A DNA stretch of 64,000 nt. Origin: Cordia subcordata (taxonomy: Eukaryota > Streptophyta > Magnoliopsida > Boraginales > Cordiaceae). Shown here in pieces: positions 1-12,355 of this stretch. Made by a program: the position numbers and the translations under genes. Each line of letters begins with the position of its first letter. Positions within the stretch are counted from its first letter, which is position 1. Location: NCBI GenBank assembly GCA_028554755.1, contig JAPTOF010000007.1, positions 1,210,001 through 1,274,000 of the forward strand, in the 5' to 3' direction. Below the pieces are notes generated by a model that saw only the letters and a list, made by a program, of their open reading frames with translations, searched no databases and was not told the origin of the DNA.

Positions 1-958
1 ATTAGACATGTCATAACTAGTATCTGTGATCTTTGACGTTTTAAATAAAGAACTCTATTAGTTCAATTTATATCAAATAAAACGTACAATGACTAAAAAT
101 ACAAAAAATGAATATAATAAATAAACTAACTATAAATGCAAACACGTGAAATATTAGTAAAAATAGAGATTTTACGTGTAATAGGAAAAAAGAAAAATCA
201 TTTTTTATCGATAAAATTTTTATTTTGTTGTACGTAAATTGGTGCGTTGTTGTACATTGCATGCCGCGGATGCGTCTTTGTCATATGGACCAACTTTTGG
301 TCTTCGAATTTGCGAAGCTTTTTCTTTTCATTTTCTTCTTTTCTTTTTTCTTTTGCATGGTGATTTTGTTTTTTGAAGTTCCAATTTTAGCTCTCTTTGT
401 TTTTTCTTCCCATTTACGAACGTTTGTTTTCGTGCACGTTTTCCTTTATCTTTGTTGCAATGTCGAATACGAAAATGTCAAAAAAAATGTTTATTTTTCG
501 ATAGCGACAAAGAAACTAACGTTATTATATTACGGGCAAAAGTGAGAAATGTTAGTCAATATTATTTGCTAATAATTAATCATATAATTACTTTATTAGT
601 GTAGAAACACATATTTTTGTATGTTGTATTTTATATAAATTTATTGCTTTTAAATGAGTTTTGTGTTCTCACAAGTTTATCTATTTCTAATAGTAAAAGA
701 AACATCTAAATCTATAATCTTTTAAAATTTACAAATGGATATCCTTTTCTTATTTTGTATTTTATATGAATTTATTTGTTTTTAGTAACACTTTTGTACA
801 AATTTTGTTGTTTTTCAACAAAAAAATTTAGACATGAAATCTTGTTTTAATTGTTAACTAATAATTAAATCTATTAATTAAAAAAATAATGCATATAAAA
901 AATACATATATATATTTATTTATTTGAAGTAATAATCATATTTAAATCAAAGATAATT
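1..958. other. AT-rich intergenic DNA
   Basis: I see no gene here. Open frames are T-rich low-complexity runs without codon structure or splice context. The sequence is dominated by A/T homopolymers. Confidence 0.6.
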
Positions 959-1345
959 GTAACGCCCTGTCCCATATCGGTTTTTTTGTAAGATTTGTGT
1001 TTCGTTTATAATGATTTGAATTCGCTACAACTATTGTCACATGTATAAATATTCTGTGTTAATTGATTAGGCTCAATGTGATAGGCCATTAATTGGTCTT
1101 AGGTTGGCATAAGTAGCATTAGAGTAGGTTATGAGTATGTTCTATGCCGCCTAGGGTCTTAGACTATGATCTTATTTGTGTTTATCTATGTCGCCTGAAG
1201 TCCTAGACTATGATCTTGTTTGTGTTTAATGATTGTTCTTGGATTGTTACATGTGGTACTAGGGCATGGGTAGGTTCTGGGTGGATTCTATGTCACATGG
1301 GGTTCTAGACTGTAATCTTTTTTCTGTTTTGTGTACCTTGATTTT
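959..1345. repeat. Diverged direct-repeat block, left part
   Basis: Begins with TGTAACGCCCTGTCCC, which resembles the first bases of many plant LTRs. It then repeats a unit of about 46 bp containing TCTTAGACTATGATCTTGTT (near 1157 and 1203), with further decayed versions. The same unit returns at 2385-2760. A matching LTR end, primer-binding site or target duplication was not found, so the element class is open. Confidence 0.5.
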
Positions 1346-1489
1346 GTTTGAGGACCTCATATCATGGTCTCTCACAAGTTATTCCTTCATTAAGTATCAT
1401 GTTTCTTCATGTATTTAAAAAAAAAAAGAAAAAAGAAAAAAAGAAAACAGCTTAGCAACAGAACGCACGTGAACAATACATGCTATTGT

Positions 1490-1691
1490 TTACACACAGT
1501 AAATATTTGTTCACTATTCCACAATTGTTTGTTTACTAATTATTTGTTCATTACTGTACAACTATTTGTTTACTGACTTTTATATATACATCAAATATTT
1601 GTTCATTATGCCAAAACTATTTGTTAACAATTCTATGATTATTTGCTTACTGACTATTTGTTTATCACCTCACAACTATTTGTTCACTGAT

Positions 1692-1723
<32 letters not shown>

Positions 1724-1763
1724 TACATATTTGTTCACTACTCTACAATTATTTGTCTATTGA

Positions 1764-1805
<42 letters not shown>

Positions 1806-1856
1806 TATATATATCAAATATTTGTTCATTTTCCCACAACTATTTATTCACTGCTC
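1490..1856. repeat. Short-period tandem repeats with (AT)n tracts
   Basis: Decayed copies of the words CTATTTGTTCACTGA and CAAATATTTGTTCATT recur about a dozen times. They are interrupted by (AT)n microsatellites around 1687-1722 and 1768-1812. Related blocks start near 1557, 1671 and 1743. There is no coding potential. Confidence 0.65.
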
Positions 1857-2384
1857 ACACACACAGACACAAAACACAAACACAAAACACAAACACATTT
1901 GCATACTTAAAGGATAAGGTAAACTTTATTGGTGGATTGATTTTGGAGCATCCAAACATCCGTCGGAGGTACGATTAGAATCGTGACAAGGAAATAAAGA
2001 GTTTGTTAGTTGCGGCGCGGTGAGATGATGTCAGAATTTTTGCCAGCATGAGGAAGAAGACAATAGGTTTTAATAGAGAATTAACACCTAGGAGGTTTCC
2101 CTGGACATGGTGTATATCATTAAGATTAACGAAGAAAGGCGAATTCTATGGTGGTATTTATTTAATATGAGTTGATTGGTGGTATCACCGGTGAAGCAAA
2201 GGAGAAAAGAAGAGAAGAAGAGAAGAAGAGAGAGGTGAGGAAAGAGAAAAATGAAGAGAGAGAAATGAGAGGAGAGAGATACACATGCTGCTGCTGAGCT
2301 GTTTTTTTTATTTGTTTTAAATGTGAAGGAGTATGATGCTCCACAGAAACACCATAGTGAGGGAGCATGGAATAATTTGCATCT
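1857..2384. other. Unassigned segment between the two repeat blocks
   Basis: Base composition is less AT-biased than its surroundings. It contains a GA-rich tract at about 2205-2280 that gives a Ser/Phe/Leu-rich antisense frame of no apparent meaning. It splits the repeat block at 959-1345 from that at 2385-2760, so it may be the interior of, or an insertion into, a repeat element. No protein family was recognised. Confidence 0.35.
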
Positions 2385-2760
2385 TGTTTCTGTTTAATAA
2401 TTGGTCTTAGGTCATTACATGTAGTGCTAGGGTATGTTCTGGGTGGGTTCTATATTCTATGTTGCCTGGGGTCTTAGACTATGATCTTGTTTGTGTTTAT
2501 TTATGCCACTTGGGGTCTTAGACTATGATCTTGTTTGTGTTTAGTGAAAGGTTTTTGGGTCGTTACATGTGGTATTAGGGTATGTGTAGGTTTTGGATGG
2601 ATTTTATATCGTATGGGGTTCTAGACTGTGATCTTGTTTGTGTGTTGTGTACCCTGATCTTATTTGCGTTTAGTAATTACTCTTAGATTGTTACACGTGA
2701 TATTAGAGTATATTTTGGGTGGATGAATTTCATGTAGCATAGGGTCTTAGACTGTAATGA
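2385..2760. repeat. Diverged direct-repeat block, right part
   Basis: Carries the same TCTTAGACTATGATCTTGTT unit as 1121-1340 (near 2470, 2516 and 2622), together with the linked GGTTCTGGGTGGATTCTAT-like phrase. The two blocks are clearly related by sequence; which one duplicated the other is unknown. Confidence 0.55.
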
Positions 2761-3210
2761 TCCCCGAGAAGTAACACAACTACCAACACAGAACAATGTG
2801 AAAGGGTTTACAATAATTATATATAATATCTCTTAAAAAATTTTAAAATAAAAAATGTTATATATGTCCAATAACAAAATCGCATATTGAATTTGACTTT
2901 CCTCCAGGAAACAGGTCCCATGTGTCGTCTAATCAGCTGATTGATTTTGTTGAATTTTTTTTTTCTACGCGTGACGTAGTGAAGTGGGCCATCTGTCGTT
3001 GTTGGAGTACAAGGTGGCCCGACAGACGGCTTCCAACGACGTTTCCCATTTTGCTTGCTCTTCATCGGGAGGCAAAGTTAAAGCCCCACACGTCTCGATT
3101 ACTCCTTTTCTTTTATCTATGTTTTGTTACTTGCCTTTATTTTTGTTTTTCGTAAATTATATATTTAAATTACTTTTTTCAATGTAAAACTCGTGGAAAT
3201 TGTATTATTT
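2761..3210. other. Intergenic segment with a GC-richer patch
   Basis: Positions about 2890-3105 are richer in G/C and hold ACGT-core words (TGACGT near 2971, CACACGTCTC near 3088), of the kind seen in plant promoters. No start codon with a plausible exon follows. It could be promoter-like DNA left upstream of the CLT gene, but nothing proves that. Confidence 0.3.
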
Positions 3211-3447
3211 GGAGTCTGTTTGGCCAATTTTAGGATTCGGCTAAATTGATTTTTTCTCATAAGTACTTTTTTTAAAAAATTTTTGAGAAAAAAGTGTTTT
3301 TTAAGAAATTAAAAATTTTAACTTTTAGAAAAGGTTGAAATTGAGTATTTTTAGCTATTTTAAAAATCTAATTCAAATATTTATTGTAAAAGATGTTTTT
3401 TTAGGACGTGTTTTTTTCATTTAAAATATTTAATTTGAACATACCTT
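3211..3447. mobile_element. MITE-like element
   Basis: Left end GGAGTCTGTTTGGCCAATT and right end AATTTGAACATACCT are imperfect inverted repeats around an A/T-homopolymer interior. This is the pattern of the other GTTTGG-ended elements in this window. Boundaries are approximate. Confidence 0.4.
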
Positions 3448-3450
3448 AGA

Positions 3451-5448
3451 CATTTGAAAGGTTTTTGTGAGTTTAAAAGTTAAAATTAAAGTGTTTGACT
3501 CATTTTTTTAAACAGCTTTTACATAAAAACGACAGTAAAAAAATTGAAAACAAGAAGTTTCAAATTGGAACTATTTGAAGAAGGTTTCTGAAAAACTATT
3601 TCTATATCAAGTTAGAAATTCTTTTTGTTATTTGATAGTATAAAAGAGAATAACATAATAGCAATTTCATATTATTTGTCATGACTTAATATTAATTCTA
3701 AAATTTTAAATTTTATTCATAATTACCGACTTTTCACATACATGCATAGTTACTATTCCTACCGTCTCCAAATTAGACCCGGGAGGTGAAATGATTGTGG
3801 TGGGACCAGCTTGAACAAGAACCATAGGAGGTATGGTTGGCTTGCTTGGATTCATGAAAAGCATAAAGGCCTGAAGTGTAGGCCTACATAGATTCCATTT
3901 CCAGATCCACATTCTTGGGTGCGGGTAGTGGAACTAATTAGTTAACGAATATATTTGTCTTCTCAGTGTAACAAAAACTTTGAAGCCATTAAATATATTA
4001 TGCCATTTCTGCCACAGCCATGTGCTCAAGATCGCCGTACGGTTTTGTCAATTTTTGCGAGTGGCTCCAATTCAAAGATGAAATCAATTGGGTTTCCATT
4101 TCAGCATTTTTAAATATATGGACTCATTAGTGTGTTTAATTGAGATGGTGATTGTTGGATGGAATGGTCAGATGATAACTTATACAATTTAAAATTATAT
4201 ATCTCTGCTTACAAATATTCTGGCCCTTGAATGACTTTAGAGTACATGTTGGGACGAATAGTTGAGATAAGTAGAGTAGGTTAGGTAGCAACTTTTATTA
4301 TGCAAGGGTCCCAAGTCTGAAATTATATCTTTCAGTTGCAAATAATTGTCTGGCCATTGATTGACTTAGGATGTATGTTTGGACGCATCGTTGCACTATA
4401 GAATTTATAAAATTTATAGTTTTGAGACGAATCTAATAGGTAGGGACTGATTCCTCATCATCGAAGAAAAAGTAAAGAAAAGAATGATATCGTTGGCTTT
4501 GTCCTTTTCCTGTCAACTTGTCTGTTGGTTTAGAAAATGGAAAAGAAAAGGTCTCTAGTTGAAGTTGTATGCAAATGGGCCATAGCCTAAAGAACTACTT
4601 GTGGGATGTATTCTATTTTATTCTTGTTTAGTCAAGAAGAAAATTTCATTGAAGACATTATATTATACACAAGGGAGCAGATTAGTAAACCAAACTTGTG
4701 TATGTAAAAGCCAAGCTCGAGAAAAGCAAATCAAGCTTGAGATCTTGATACCTGGCTCGTTTAAAGTTATAGAAAAAAGAAAAGGACGGGAAAAGATGAT
4801 CTTTCCTTCATCATTCTTATTTACCTTGGACAATTATACTTTGTCGTGCTGTGAGGCCTTCTTGGTCAAGCCTAGTGCCATGTTAAGAGTGAGGATTCCC
4901 TTAACGTCACAATATCTTGAGCAGGATGTAATAGTTGTGAATTGTCTGTATCGTCTGACCATAATTTTATTAATAATTCATAGCTGTTAGATCTCGCTCA
5001 TCGAATCATAAAGTTATGAGTAAAAATCCATTCCTGCCATGTTACAATCGAGTGATGGACTTTTTTGCACTTTGTGGTCTGTCCTTGTTTCACGATTGAT
5101 TTGCTTTTCTCCTTATTCTTAAAATTGTTATACTATATAAGTAAGACTATTCTTCAGTATATCTAGAAGTAATTGTGAGTAGCATATCGAAGTAACATCT
5201 GTTAGCATCTTTCACGTCAAACACAAGCAGAGCATTTTACAAAAATTATTAACTTAGTAGAGATAGTGTAGAAAGTAAATGATTGAAAACCATTGTAGCC
5301 TTCCGGTAATTAGAACTTTGCTATTCACACTGAGGTTAAGTTAAAGATTTGATTTTCTTTTCCGTTTATAGAATTTGATTTTCTTTTGTTTTCTTCATGA
5401 GCATTTGTCTTGTATATAGACTTACTTTAGTTCTCCCCTCTTTTCCAG
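3451..5448. other. Region upstream of the first visible CLT exon
   Basis: I looked here for the missing first exon of the CLT gene (plastid transit peptide plus first membrane span, about 120-140 codons) and did not find it. Frames at 3706-3912 (-) and 4601-4990 (+) show no resemblance to it. The stretch is best read as intron or intergenic DNA. Confidence 0.4.
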
Positions 5449-8400
5449 GTATGTACTTGTTTACTTCTCCATCTTATTCGTAAGATATCATGCTGGAAAA
5501 GTTACAGATGAAATGCTTTCCTTGCCAAAAACTCCTTTTGTTGCAGTGGGTCTCTTGGAGGCTCTAGGTGCTGTATCTGGAATGGCTGCAGGAGGTAGTT
5601 TATACTTCGTGCTTCTGTGATCTTCTTCAATGCATACACACCTGGCTGGTCAACATTGCAAATTAATCTTCACCTTCACATGTTTGGATACTGCTAGTTA
5701 GAATTACCTCCTGCATAGAAAATTCATAAAATCCAGTCACACATGAGAGGGAATGTTAGAGTTCCTCCCACGTAGAAAAATCAATAGTTTCGAGCCCATT
5801 TAATAAGATCGTGGGTTACTCCAAGTAGCACCAATTGGTTTTAGGTTGGAACCTTAGAGTTCTTAGCGTGCTATTTAGCGATTCCAAATTTGGAATTGTC
5901 TTTGATTACTTTTTCAAATTTGGTATTAGTCACAATCAGAAAATATAGGTAAATGCACTGAAAATAAGTGTTACTAGTTCAAACAATAACCTTCTTGGAA
6001 AAAAAAAATAATTAGAAAGGCAGCTCATGGCTATATAGATCAGTAAACAACCAAGAACTAAGAACTCCTGAATTACTTACTTCTTGCATATACTAATTTT
6101 CATTGCTGCAAAAAGAATAGATATTTTCCTTCAGCATTGTTATAAAATGATAGAAAGATGGATGGATTTCTTAGACAGTATAAAAGAACAGGATAGCCAG
6201 AAGTGGGATTGCCTTGTAATCTTGATATGACTATATGAAGTATGTGGGAGTCAGTATCCTTGATTGGTAAGATTATAAGGAGTCAAGTGACTGATATGTT
6301 TGTAATTTGTTATGGACTATGCAACAAAAGCAGCATGTTCCCTCAAATTTGGTAAAAGCTACAGGATAGAAGCTTGCAGCGAAGCAAAGCCTATGAAAGA
6401 GATGAAATCTATTTACCAGAGTTTCCACATACTTACCTCAAATATTATCTGCTTGTTTGTTTCCATTTAACTTATTGGATAGAGTTCCAAGTTTTTCTTT
6501 ATGCATATAGCATTGTTAGAACATTGGTTTTTATTTGAATGTTTAATTTTCCTCAGAGGTTGCATCATTTCTTCTCTTTTATTGCTAAGAGTATTTCTTT
6601 CATAAATTATTTTCTGAAGTTATTAGCGGACATATGGACCAAATTTTTATTCAGAATGGTAAGCAGGAACTCTGGCTTTGGAATGATTTATTTAACTTCT
6701 CTTTACTTTTTCAACAGCTATGCTTTCTGGTGCAGCAATTCCCATACTATCTCAGGTAATAGCATTCAGCGGTATCCATCTTATTTTCTTTCATATCTTC
6801 ACTTGGTTCTTAAGCCATAAAAACAGTTCATATTACTATCCAACTCTTTTGTATTGCTCCTGTAGATAGCACGTTAAAAGACTTATCTACATAAATAAGC
6901 AGATTAAGGTTAGAACATCTACAGATAAAAATTCATATTGAAATACCTGCAGGAATTTCTAAATATGAAAGTGCTGAGGGCGAATAACTTAAAAAGAATT
7001 CAACAGTATAGACATGATAAGTGTGTTCTGCAGTATCTATCTATCTTCTCTTGTGTTAGTGTCGCATGTTATGTGTTCTATATGACATAAATTTGTGCCA
7101 ATTTAAGATCAAATGAAGACTCCCTGGATCAGGGCCGTTGTTTCAATGCGTCCTCCTTCAGGAGTTACTAGAAGCAAGCAAGCAGTATATTTGGTTGACA
7201 ATTCAATTAACCTAATCCCAATCCTGAGACTTACTGTAGACTTGTAGGAACACATACACAACAAGTCCATGAATGAAAATGGATCTGCAAAAGGAATCAT
7301 ATCCCAATACTTTGTTTTCTAGTTTGGACCTATATTTAAATCTTGTCTTCTACCAAAGGAATAAATCGAATTTAGAAAGTTAACTTGGTTCTCTGGCAAT
7401 CCTCTGCAGAGCTTTCTTGTCTGGCAACTTGTCCTTTCCTTTATTTTCCTTGGGCGGAGATATAGCTTGAATCAATTACTTGGCTGCTTCCTTGTAGCAG
7501 TTGGAGTAATCACTACTGTCGCAAGGTAACAGATTATAATTTGTTTCTATATGAGGCTTTCCCTGAACATCCAAATTTCATATTATAGGACATAAATGAC
7601 TAAAACATTAAGAAAATTTTAAATGATCAGTATTTAAAGCTGCCTATCCCCTATATCACTTTTCCGATAAATATTATTCTCCTAAAGCAAGACGCACATT
7701 TATCTTTGAAGGTGTACTTTTCTGATTCCTGTAGTTGCTCATCTTTTTCAATTTCCAAGTGTAGATATGTAAATGATTAAAGCAATAAGAAAATTTATAT
7801 GTCAGACTATTAAACTATTGAGAAGCAAAGCTTTCCTTAGGCGAGGCATCTACTCTTGATCTCATTAAATAATTTTTTGGAAGCATGCAGAAGACCTAGC
7901 AGTAATTCTCATTTCATAAATTTTGTTGCTATCCTAAATGAAGATGCTTGTTTACAATTGGAGATGTAATATTCCAATACCTGTAGTTTCTCGTTTTTCT
8001 TATTTTCAAGTGTTGAGGCATACTAAGAGATTCATTAGTGTTGTGATTGGCAACTCAATTAACATGTAAAAATTCTAATCTACAAATGATGTGTAAAAGG
8101 AAACATGCCTCTTTTGGTCCCACTGCTACAAAATATTCAGGGACGGAAAGATTGAGTTGGATATAAATGTAACCTAACCAGTATATGAGCAAGCTGGCTA
8201 CCTTCAGACCTGAACTCATAGAGTTGCAGTTGTTGGTGCGAATATTTTACCTCTTTAGACAGGCTATGGTTCATATGCCAACAATATGGTCATATGTTAT
8301 CTGATATATCTGTAATCCATATTCAACTTTATGTTTCTAAATTATTGGAAATTAAATTTAACATAGAAGCTAATTGTAAATATGCTTATGGAATTAATAC

Positions 8401-10546
8401 TTGAACAGTTCAGAATTCAGATGGTCTCATGTTATATTTTCTTCTGCAGTGGATCTAGTGCTGGTTCCTTGATGGAAGCAGGTGTCTTCTGGAGTTTTTT
8501 GATGATAATTTCTTTTCTCTTTCAAGCTGCTGATGCAGTATTGAAGGTTGAGAGCTTCCTTAAGATTTAAACATATCTTCATAGTAGTCTTTCTCTCTTA
8601 CCAGCTGAATTTTCTGTTTGTAGGAAATAATATTTACAAAAGCTGCTCAAAAGTTGAAGGTGTGTATGCTGACAGGCCTTTCTTAATCCGTGCTTACTTT
8701 CCTTAAACTAGATCTTTTATGCCAAAACCATGGTTCAGAAATTTCAATATGGAAACAAAGTTGAAAAGCTAAGAAGATGTCCTCTTCATCGTCAATAATC
8801 TCATGGTCAAGTAATGCCATAAAAATATACTTGTCATAATAAAGAAAAGCGTTAATTTAATCAATCTAAATTTCTGATCAGATCAATAATTCATAGTTTT
8901 AAAATGCATAGAACGTGCTTTTGCTTTCCTTGGTCTTAAGATACTCAAAGTAGCAAAAGAAAGGATGTCGATTGCTGAGGAAGAGCAGCCCCACAATGAA
9001 AACATTCTCAAAGTAGGCCTAGATTCGATACAATCTCCTTGTACGATTGCTTGGGAACACCCTCAGTGAAGTCTCATAATCGCATTAACTAGGGGATTTT
9101 CAGTAAAAATTCCAAGTAAAAACTTCTGAGCCCAGTGGTGGCAGATTAAACCCAATTTTCCATAGATGAGTTAAATCATGTTATGATCTTTGCAGGGAGG
9201 ATCAGTAGATCTGTTTGTTGTAAATTCTTATGGATCTGCATTCCAGGTACTATATACATCTTTATGGAAGTTTCATCAACTATCCACCTTCTTCCTTTTG
9301 TAATTTTGATCATCAACTATCCACCTTCTTCCTTTTGTAATTTTGATCATTGGCCCGACAATTGTATCATGCAGGCAGCTTTCATATGCCTCCTCCTGCC
9401 TTTCCTGTCGAAGTTGTGGGGCATTCCATTTTATCAACTGCCAAACTATATTAAAAGTAGTGCAGCCTGCTTTCTGAACACTGGAACCATATCAAATGGT
9501 ATGTTATGATTTTATAGGTCTTCTTGTCCTTAATAATTAACTTGTGTGCTACTTACAAAGACACACATACACAAACAAACACACACACACATATATAGAT
9601 AGATAGATAGATCTTCTCATGGCTTGTTTTGTGCAGAATGCAGTGGGGCACCATTACTACCATTACTCTTTGTTGTTGTCAACATGGGTTTCAATATATC
9701 ACTGTTGCACCTCCTCAAGATCTCTTCTGCTGTGGTGTCTTGTCTCGTATCCACATTTTCAGGTTTGTCATTTATTGCTTTATAACATTCTTTGTATCCA
9801 GCCAATTGGTGTTTGAGGACTACAATTCCTAAAATTGATAAATCATGAGTTTCAAGACTTTTACATAAGATTTTAGTTACTCCATCTAATACCAATTGGT
9901 TTTAGGATTGAATACCATGTTTGTTATCACGCTATTAGAATTAGGCCTTGATCCAGTCTTGGTCCATCCACGTGCCGTCCATTCTTTTTCCATACATTGA
10001 TGTTTCTCGTTGTCAGTGTTCCACCAAGTAAGCTTTGGATTGCACCTATTCCTAATCAAAGCCACTTGTTCTACCACGTCAATATGTCTTCAACACTGCT
10101 CATTACAACTCGTTTCATCCTAAAGGCAATTGAAGCCTTTCTATCAATCTTGGGCCACAGATGAAGGGAGTATTAAAGAATATATTTGTCCTACACCGAT
10201 TAATCATGAATTCTGAAACCACCATCTAAGATCTTGAGTTACCCACCTAACGACAATTGGTTTTACTGTTTCACTCAAAGAATTATATGTTTATCTTTTC
10301 TTCATGATTGTTTCCTTCTCAGATGCTTATGTAATTTTTGGATTTCTTCATGCAGTGCCAATATCAGTGTTTTTGTTCACATTGCCACTGCCATATATTG
10401 GTGTTGCATCTTCCCTTCCACCTGGATTTGTTGCGGGCGCCTGTATACTTGTTGTAGGCATGCTTATTTATGCTTGGAGACCATCCTTGACTCCCACTCA
10501 CAACCCGTTGCCTGCTACAGCAACCCCACTTTTTGCCTCAGAATGA
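5449..10546 (+). CDS. CRT-like (CLT family) plastid transporter, 5' end not found
   Basis: Nine exons join in phase: 5449-5594, 6718-6755, 7410-7525, 8450-8546, 8624-8659, 9196-9246, 9375-9498, 9637-9762 and 10356-10546 (stop TGA). They give about 307 residues, all hydrophobic spans and loops of the drug/metabolite transporter fold. Telltale phrases are VTDEMLSLPK, LEALGAVSGMAAG, AIPILSQ, FLVWQLVLS, FLGRRYSLNQLLGCFLVAVGV, FVVNSYGSAFQA and SLLHLLKISSAVVS. They align with Arabidopsis CLT1-3, relatives of the Plasmodium chloroquine-resistance transporter; those proteins sit in the plastid envelope and pass glutathione and gamma-glutamylcysteine to the cytosol. Every intron is GT-AG. Arabidopsis CLT1 is about 447 residues, so roughly 120-140 N-terminal residues (transit peptide, first span) are missing. 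Either the first exon lies beyond the window behind an intron over 5.4 kb, or the copy is 5'-truncated. Family call is sure; functionality is not. Confidence 0.85.
9274..9347. repeat. Perfect 37-bp tandem duplication in a CLT intron
   Basis: The word beginning CATCAACTATCCACCTTC occurs twice head to tail, at 9274-9310 and 9311-9347. It lies in the intron between the exons ending at 9246 and starting at 9375. Confidence 0.9.
9559..9613. repeat. (AC)n / (GATA)n microsatellite
   Basis: An ACAC-rich run is followed by about four GATA units, just upstream of the exon starting at 9637. Confidence 0.8.
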
Positions 10547-11134
10547 TGGTATGATGCCAGAACACAATGGGTGTATAAGTAGACATCTCCTTCATAGTAA
10601 GTTACTTCTAAGCCATTAGTCATCTTATAATTGATTCTTGACACAGCCCAGACCCTTTTTTAGTGTATCCTCTTCTCAACCCGGTGTTTTAGTGTGTAGA
10701 GCACAAAGTTATTGCTGTTTTGTTACAAGCCATTTTATCGGCCCAAGGAAAATGAAAATGGCAGCAGCAAGCATAAAAAGCAAGCTGCCTTAGATTTTTT
10801 CCTTTTCTCTTTTTCTTTTTTCCTCTGTTTCAATTGTAGACTACAAGGATGAATCTCGGTTCATCAGTCATCTCAATAGTGAATAAATTTCATTTGTTCT
10901 GATTAGTATAAATTTGTTTTGTTCTTTAGAAATCCTCTGTTGTGCTTCAGTCACACATCTTATTCTTCCTTTGCATGAAAAGATTTTAGGATAATGGGTG
11001 GCAAATTTGAAAGAGAAAGATAAGCTAACTGGTATTTTAATTGAATCGATAATTTGAAATGCTATTCTATGTGTTCTATAAATTGAAATAAGGCCTCATG
11101 AACCCTCCTCTTCCCCCCCTTCTTCTCCTATTTT
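10547..11134 (+). other. 3' flank of the CLT gene
   Basis: Presumed 3' UTR and downstream DNA. A GAATAAATTT word near 10881 could serve as a polyadenylation signal. Otherwise nothing is recognised. Confidence 0.4.
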
Positions 11135-11318
11135 AGGTGGTGCTTGGGAGTGCTTATAAAGTAAGTTGCTTATAAGCAGATAAAAGAAATAGGGGAGACT
11201 TTTTCTTTACTTATTTATAAGTCACTTTTACTTGCTATATATGTGCCTCCCCTTGTTCTTTATTTAGCTGCTTCTAGGTAACCTGTTTTGACCGACTTAT
11301 AAGCATTTCCAAACACCT
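11135..11318. mobile_element. MITE with CTTATAAGC-rich termini
   Basis: Left end AGGTGGTGCTTGGGAGTGCT and right end AGCATTTCCAAACACCT are imperfect inverted repeats. Inside, CTTATAAGC-type words occur in both orientations. The internal vocabulary matches the nested element at 31877-32295. Confidence 0.6.
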
Positions 11319-11997
11319 TCTGGAATTAACAAACATGGAGGTAACTAGACGGGCTCACCCCACCCCCCTTTCCTGGCATAACACACCAAATGCATTGAGG
11401 AACTTAAATCATCCTATAGTCTTCCTAACTCCTTTTGTTGTCTGGTAGAATAAGTGGTTAAATGTAGTTATATGAGCATTGGATTTTCATTTCAACGGCA
11501 TATCCTTGGAAATTAGAGTCTGAGGAAACACTTCTAAAGATCTTAGTTCTTCATCATTTTTTGCAGTGTGTCTTAATATGACATCGTATCTAAGTTACTA
11601 ACTCGTCTAAAGCTTTAGTTGTTGGAGAGGTATTTATTCAGCTATTTGTTGTCTTCACTCCACCCACAACCACTTTTATGGGGACCCCAATAACATTATA
11701 ACGTTATGAGTAAGATTCAACAATTGCGAGCTGTTCATATCATTTCATTATAATTGTAACAACAATTCACAACTGTTAAATTCCCTTCGTAATACTTTGT
11801 ACGTTGATCCATTCTCATCAATCATATGTCCTCACACCATCCACCAGGACGAAGGAATTAAGAGTCAAGAGGCTTTAAGTTCCATTGCTGAGATGCTTCC
11901 TTTTTCATTTTTGATACATTGAATGGTGACGAAAGAGGATGTTAATTTACTGAGTCTGTACTCTACTCATATGCTAAAATTAGGTAGAGTTCTACAC
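11319..11997. other. Intergenic DNA
   Basis: No gene, repeat or RNA recognised. Confidence 0.5.
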
Positions 11998-12000
11998 TAA

Positions 12001-12352
12001 GGGCCTGTTTGAATTTGCCTTTTTTAGAAAAAAAAATATATTTTTTTCTTGAAAATATATACATGTACATGTATATATATACATACACGTATATATATGT
12101 ATGTGTCTGTATATATATATATATGTATGTATGTATGTATGTATGCATGTATGCATGTATCTATCTATGTATGGATGTATATTGTATTTGCAATAAATAT
12201 TTTGCTTGGTTCCCGAAAAGGTTGAAACTCTGGAAAAAAAGTTCAAATTCGGTTTTCTGTTAGAAGTCAGGAAGTTTTAGTTTCGTGACAGAACACTTTT
12301 TTAAAAGGTTATAGAAAAAGCACTTCTGGAAAAAGCGAATTGAAATGAGCCC
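12001..12352. mobile_element. Tourist-like MITE (PIF/Harbinger type) with internal microsatellite
   Basis: The termini GGGCCTGTTTGAATTTGC and GCGAATTGAAATGAGCCC are inverted repeats. The element is flanked on both sides by TAA (11998-12000 and 12353-12355), the 3-bp duplication typical of PIF/Harbinger elements. The interior has a mixed (TA)n/(ATGT)n microsatellite at about 12055-12180, which creates the long Tyr/Ile-rich open frames on both strands. It encodes no transposase. Confidence 0.75.
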
Positions 12353-12355
12353 TAA

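Noticed and set aside
225..545. 106-codon plus-strand open frame
   Set aside because: Phe/Leu-rich translation of a T-rich low-complexity tract, with no family resemblance.
3706..3912. 68-codon minus-strand frame as a gene
   Set aside because: No start or splice context and no recognised domain; isolated in AT-rich DNA.
4601..4990. 129-codon frame as the missing CLT first exon
   Set aside because: It lacks a transit peptide, the membrane span and the residues that should precede YVLVYF, and does not end at a suitable donor in phase.
11992..12263. Overlapping 84-codon frames on both strands
   Set aside because: Both are translations of the (TA)n/(ATGT)n microsatellite inside a MITE.
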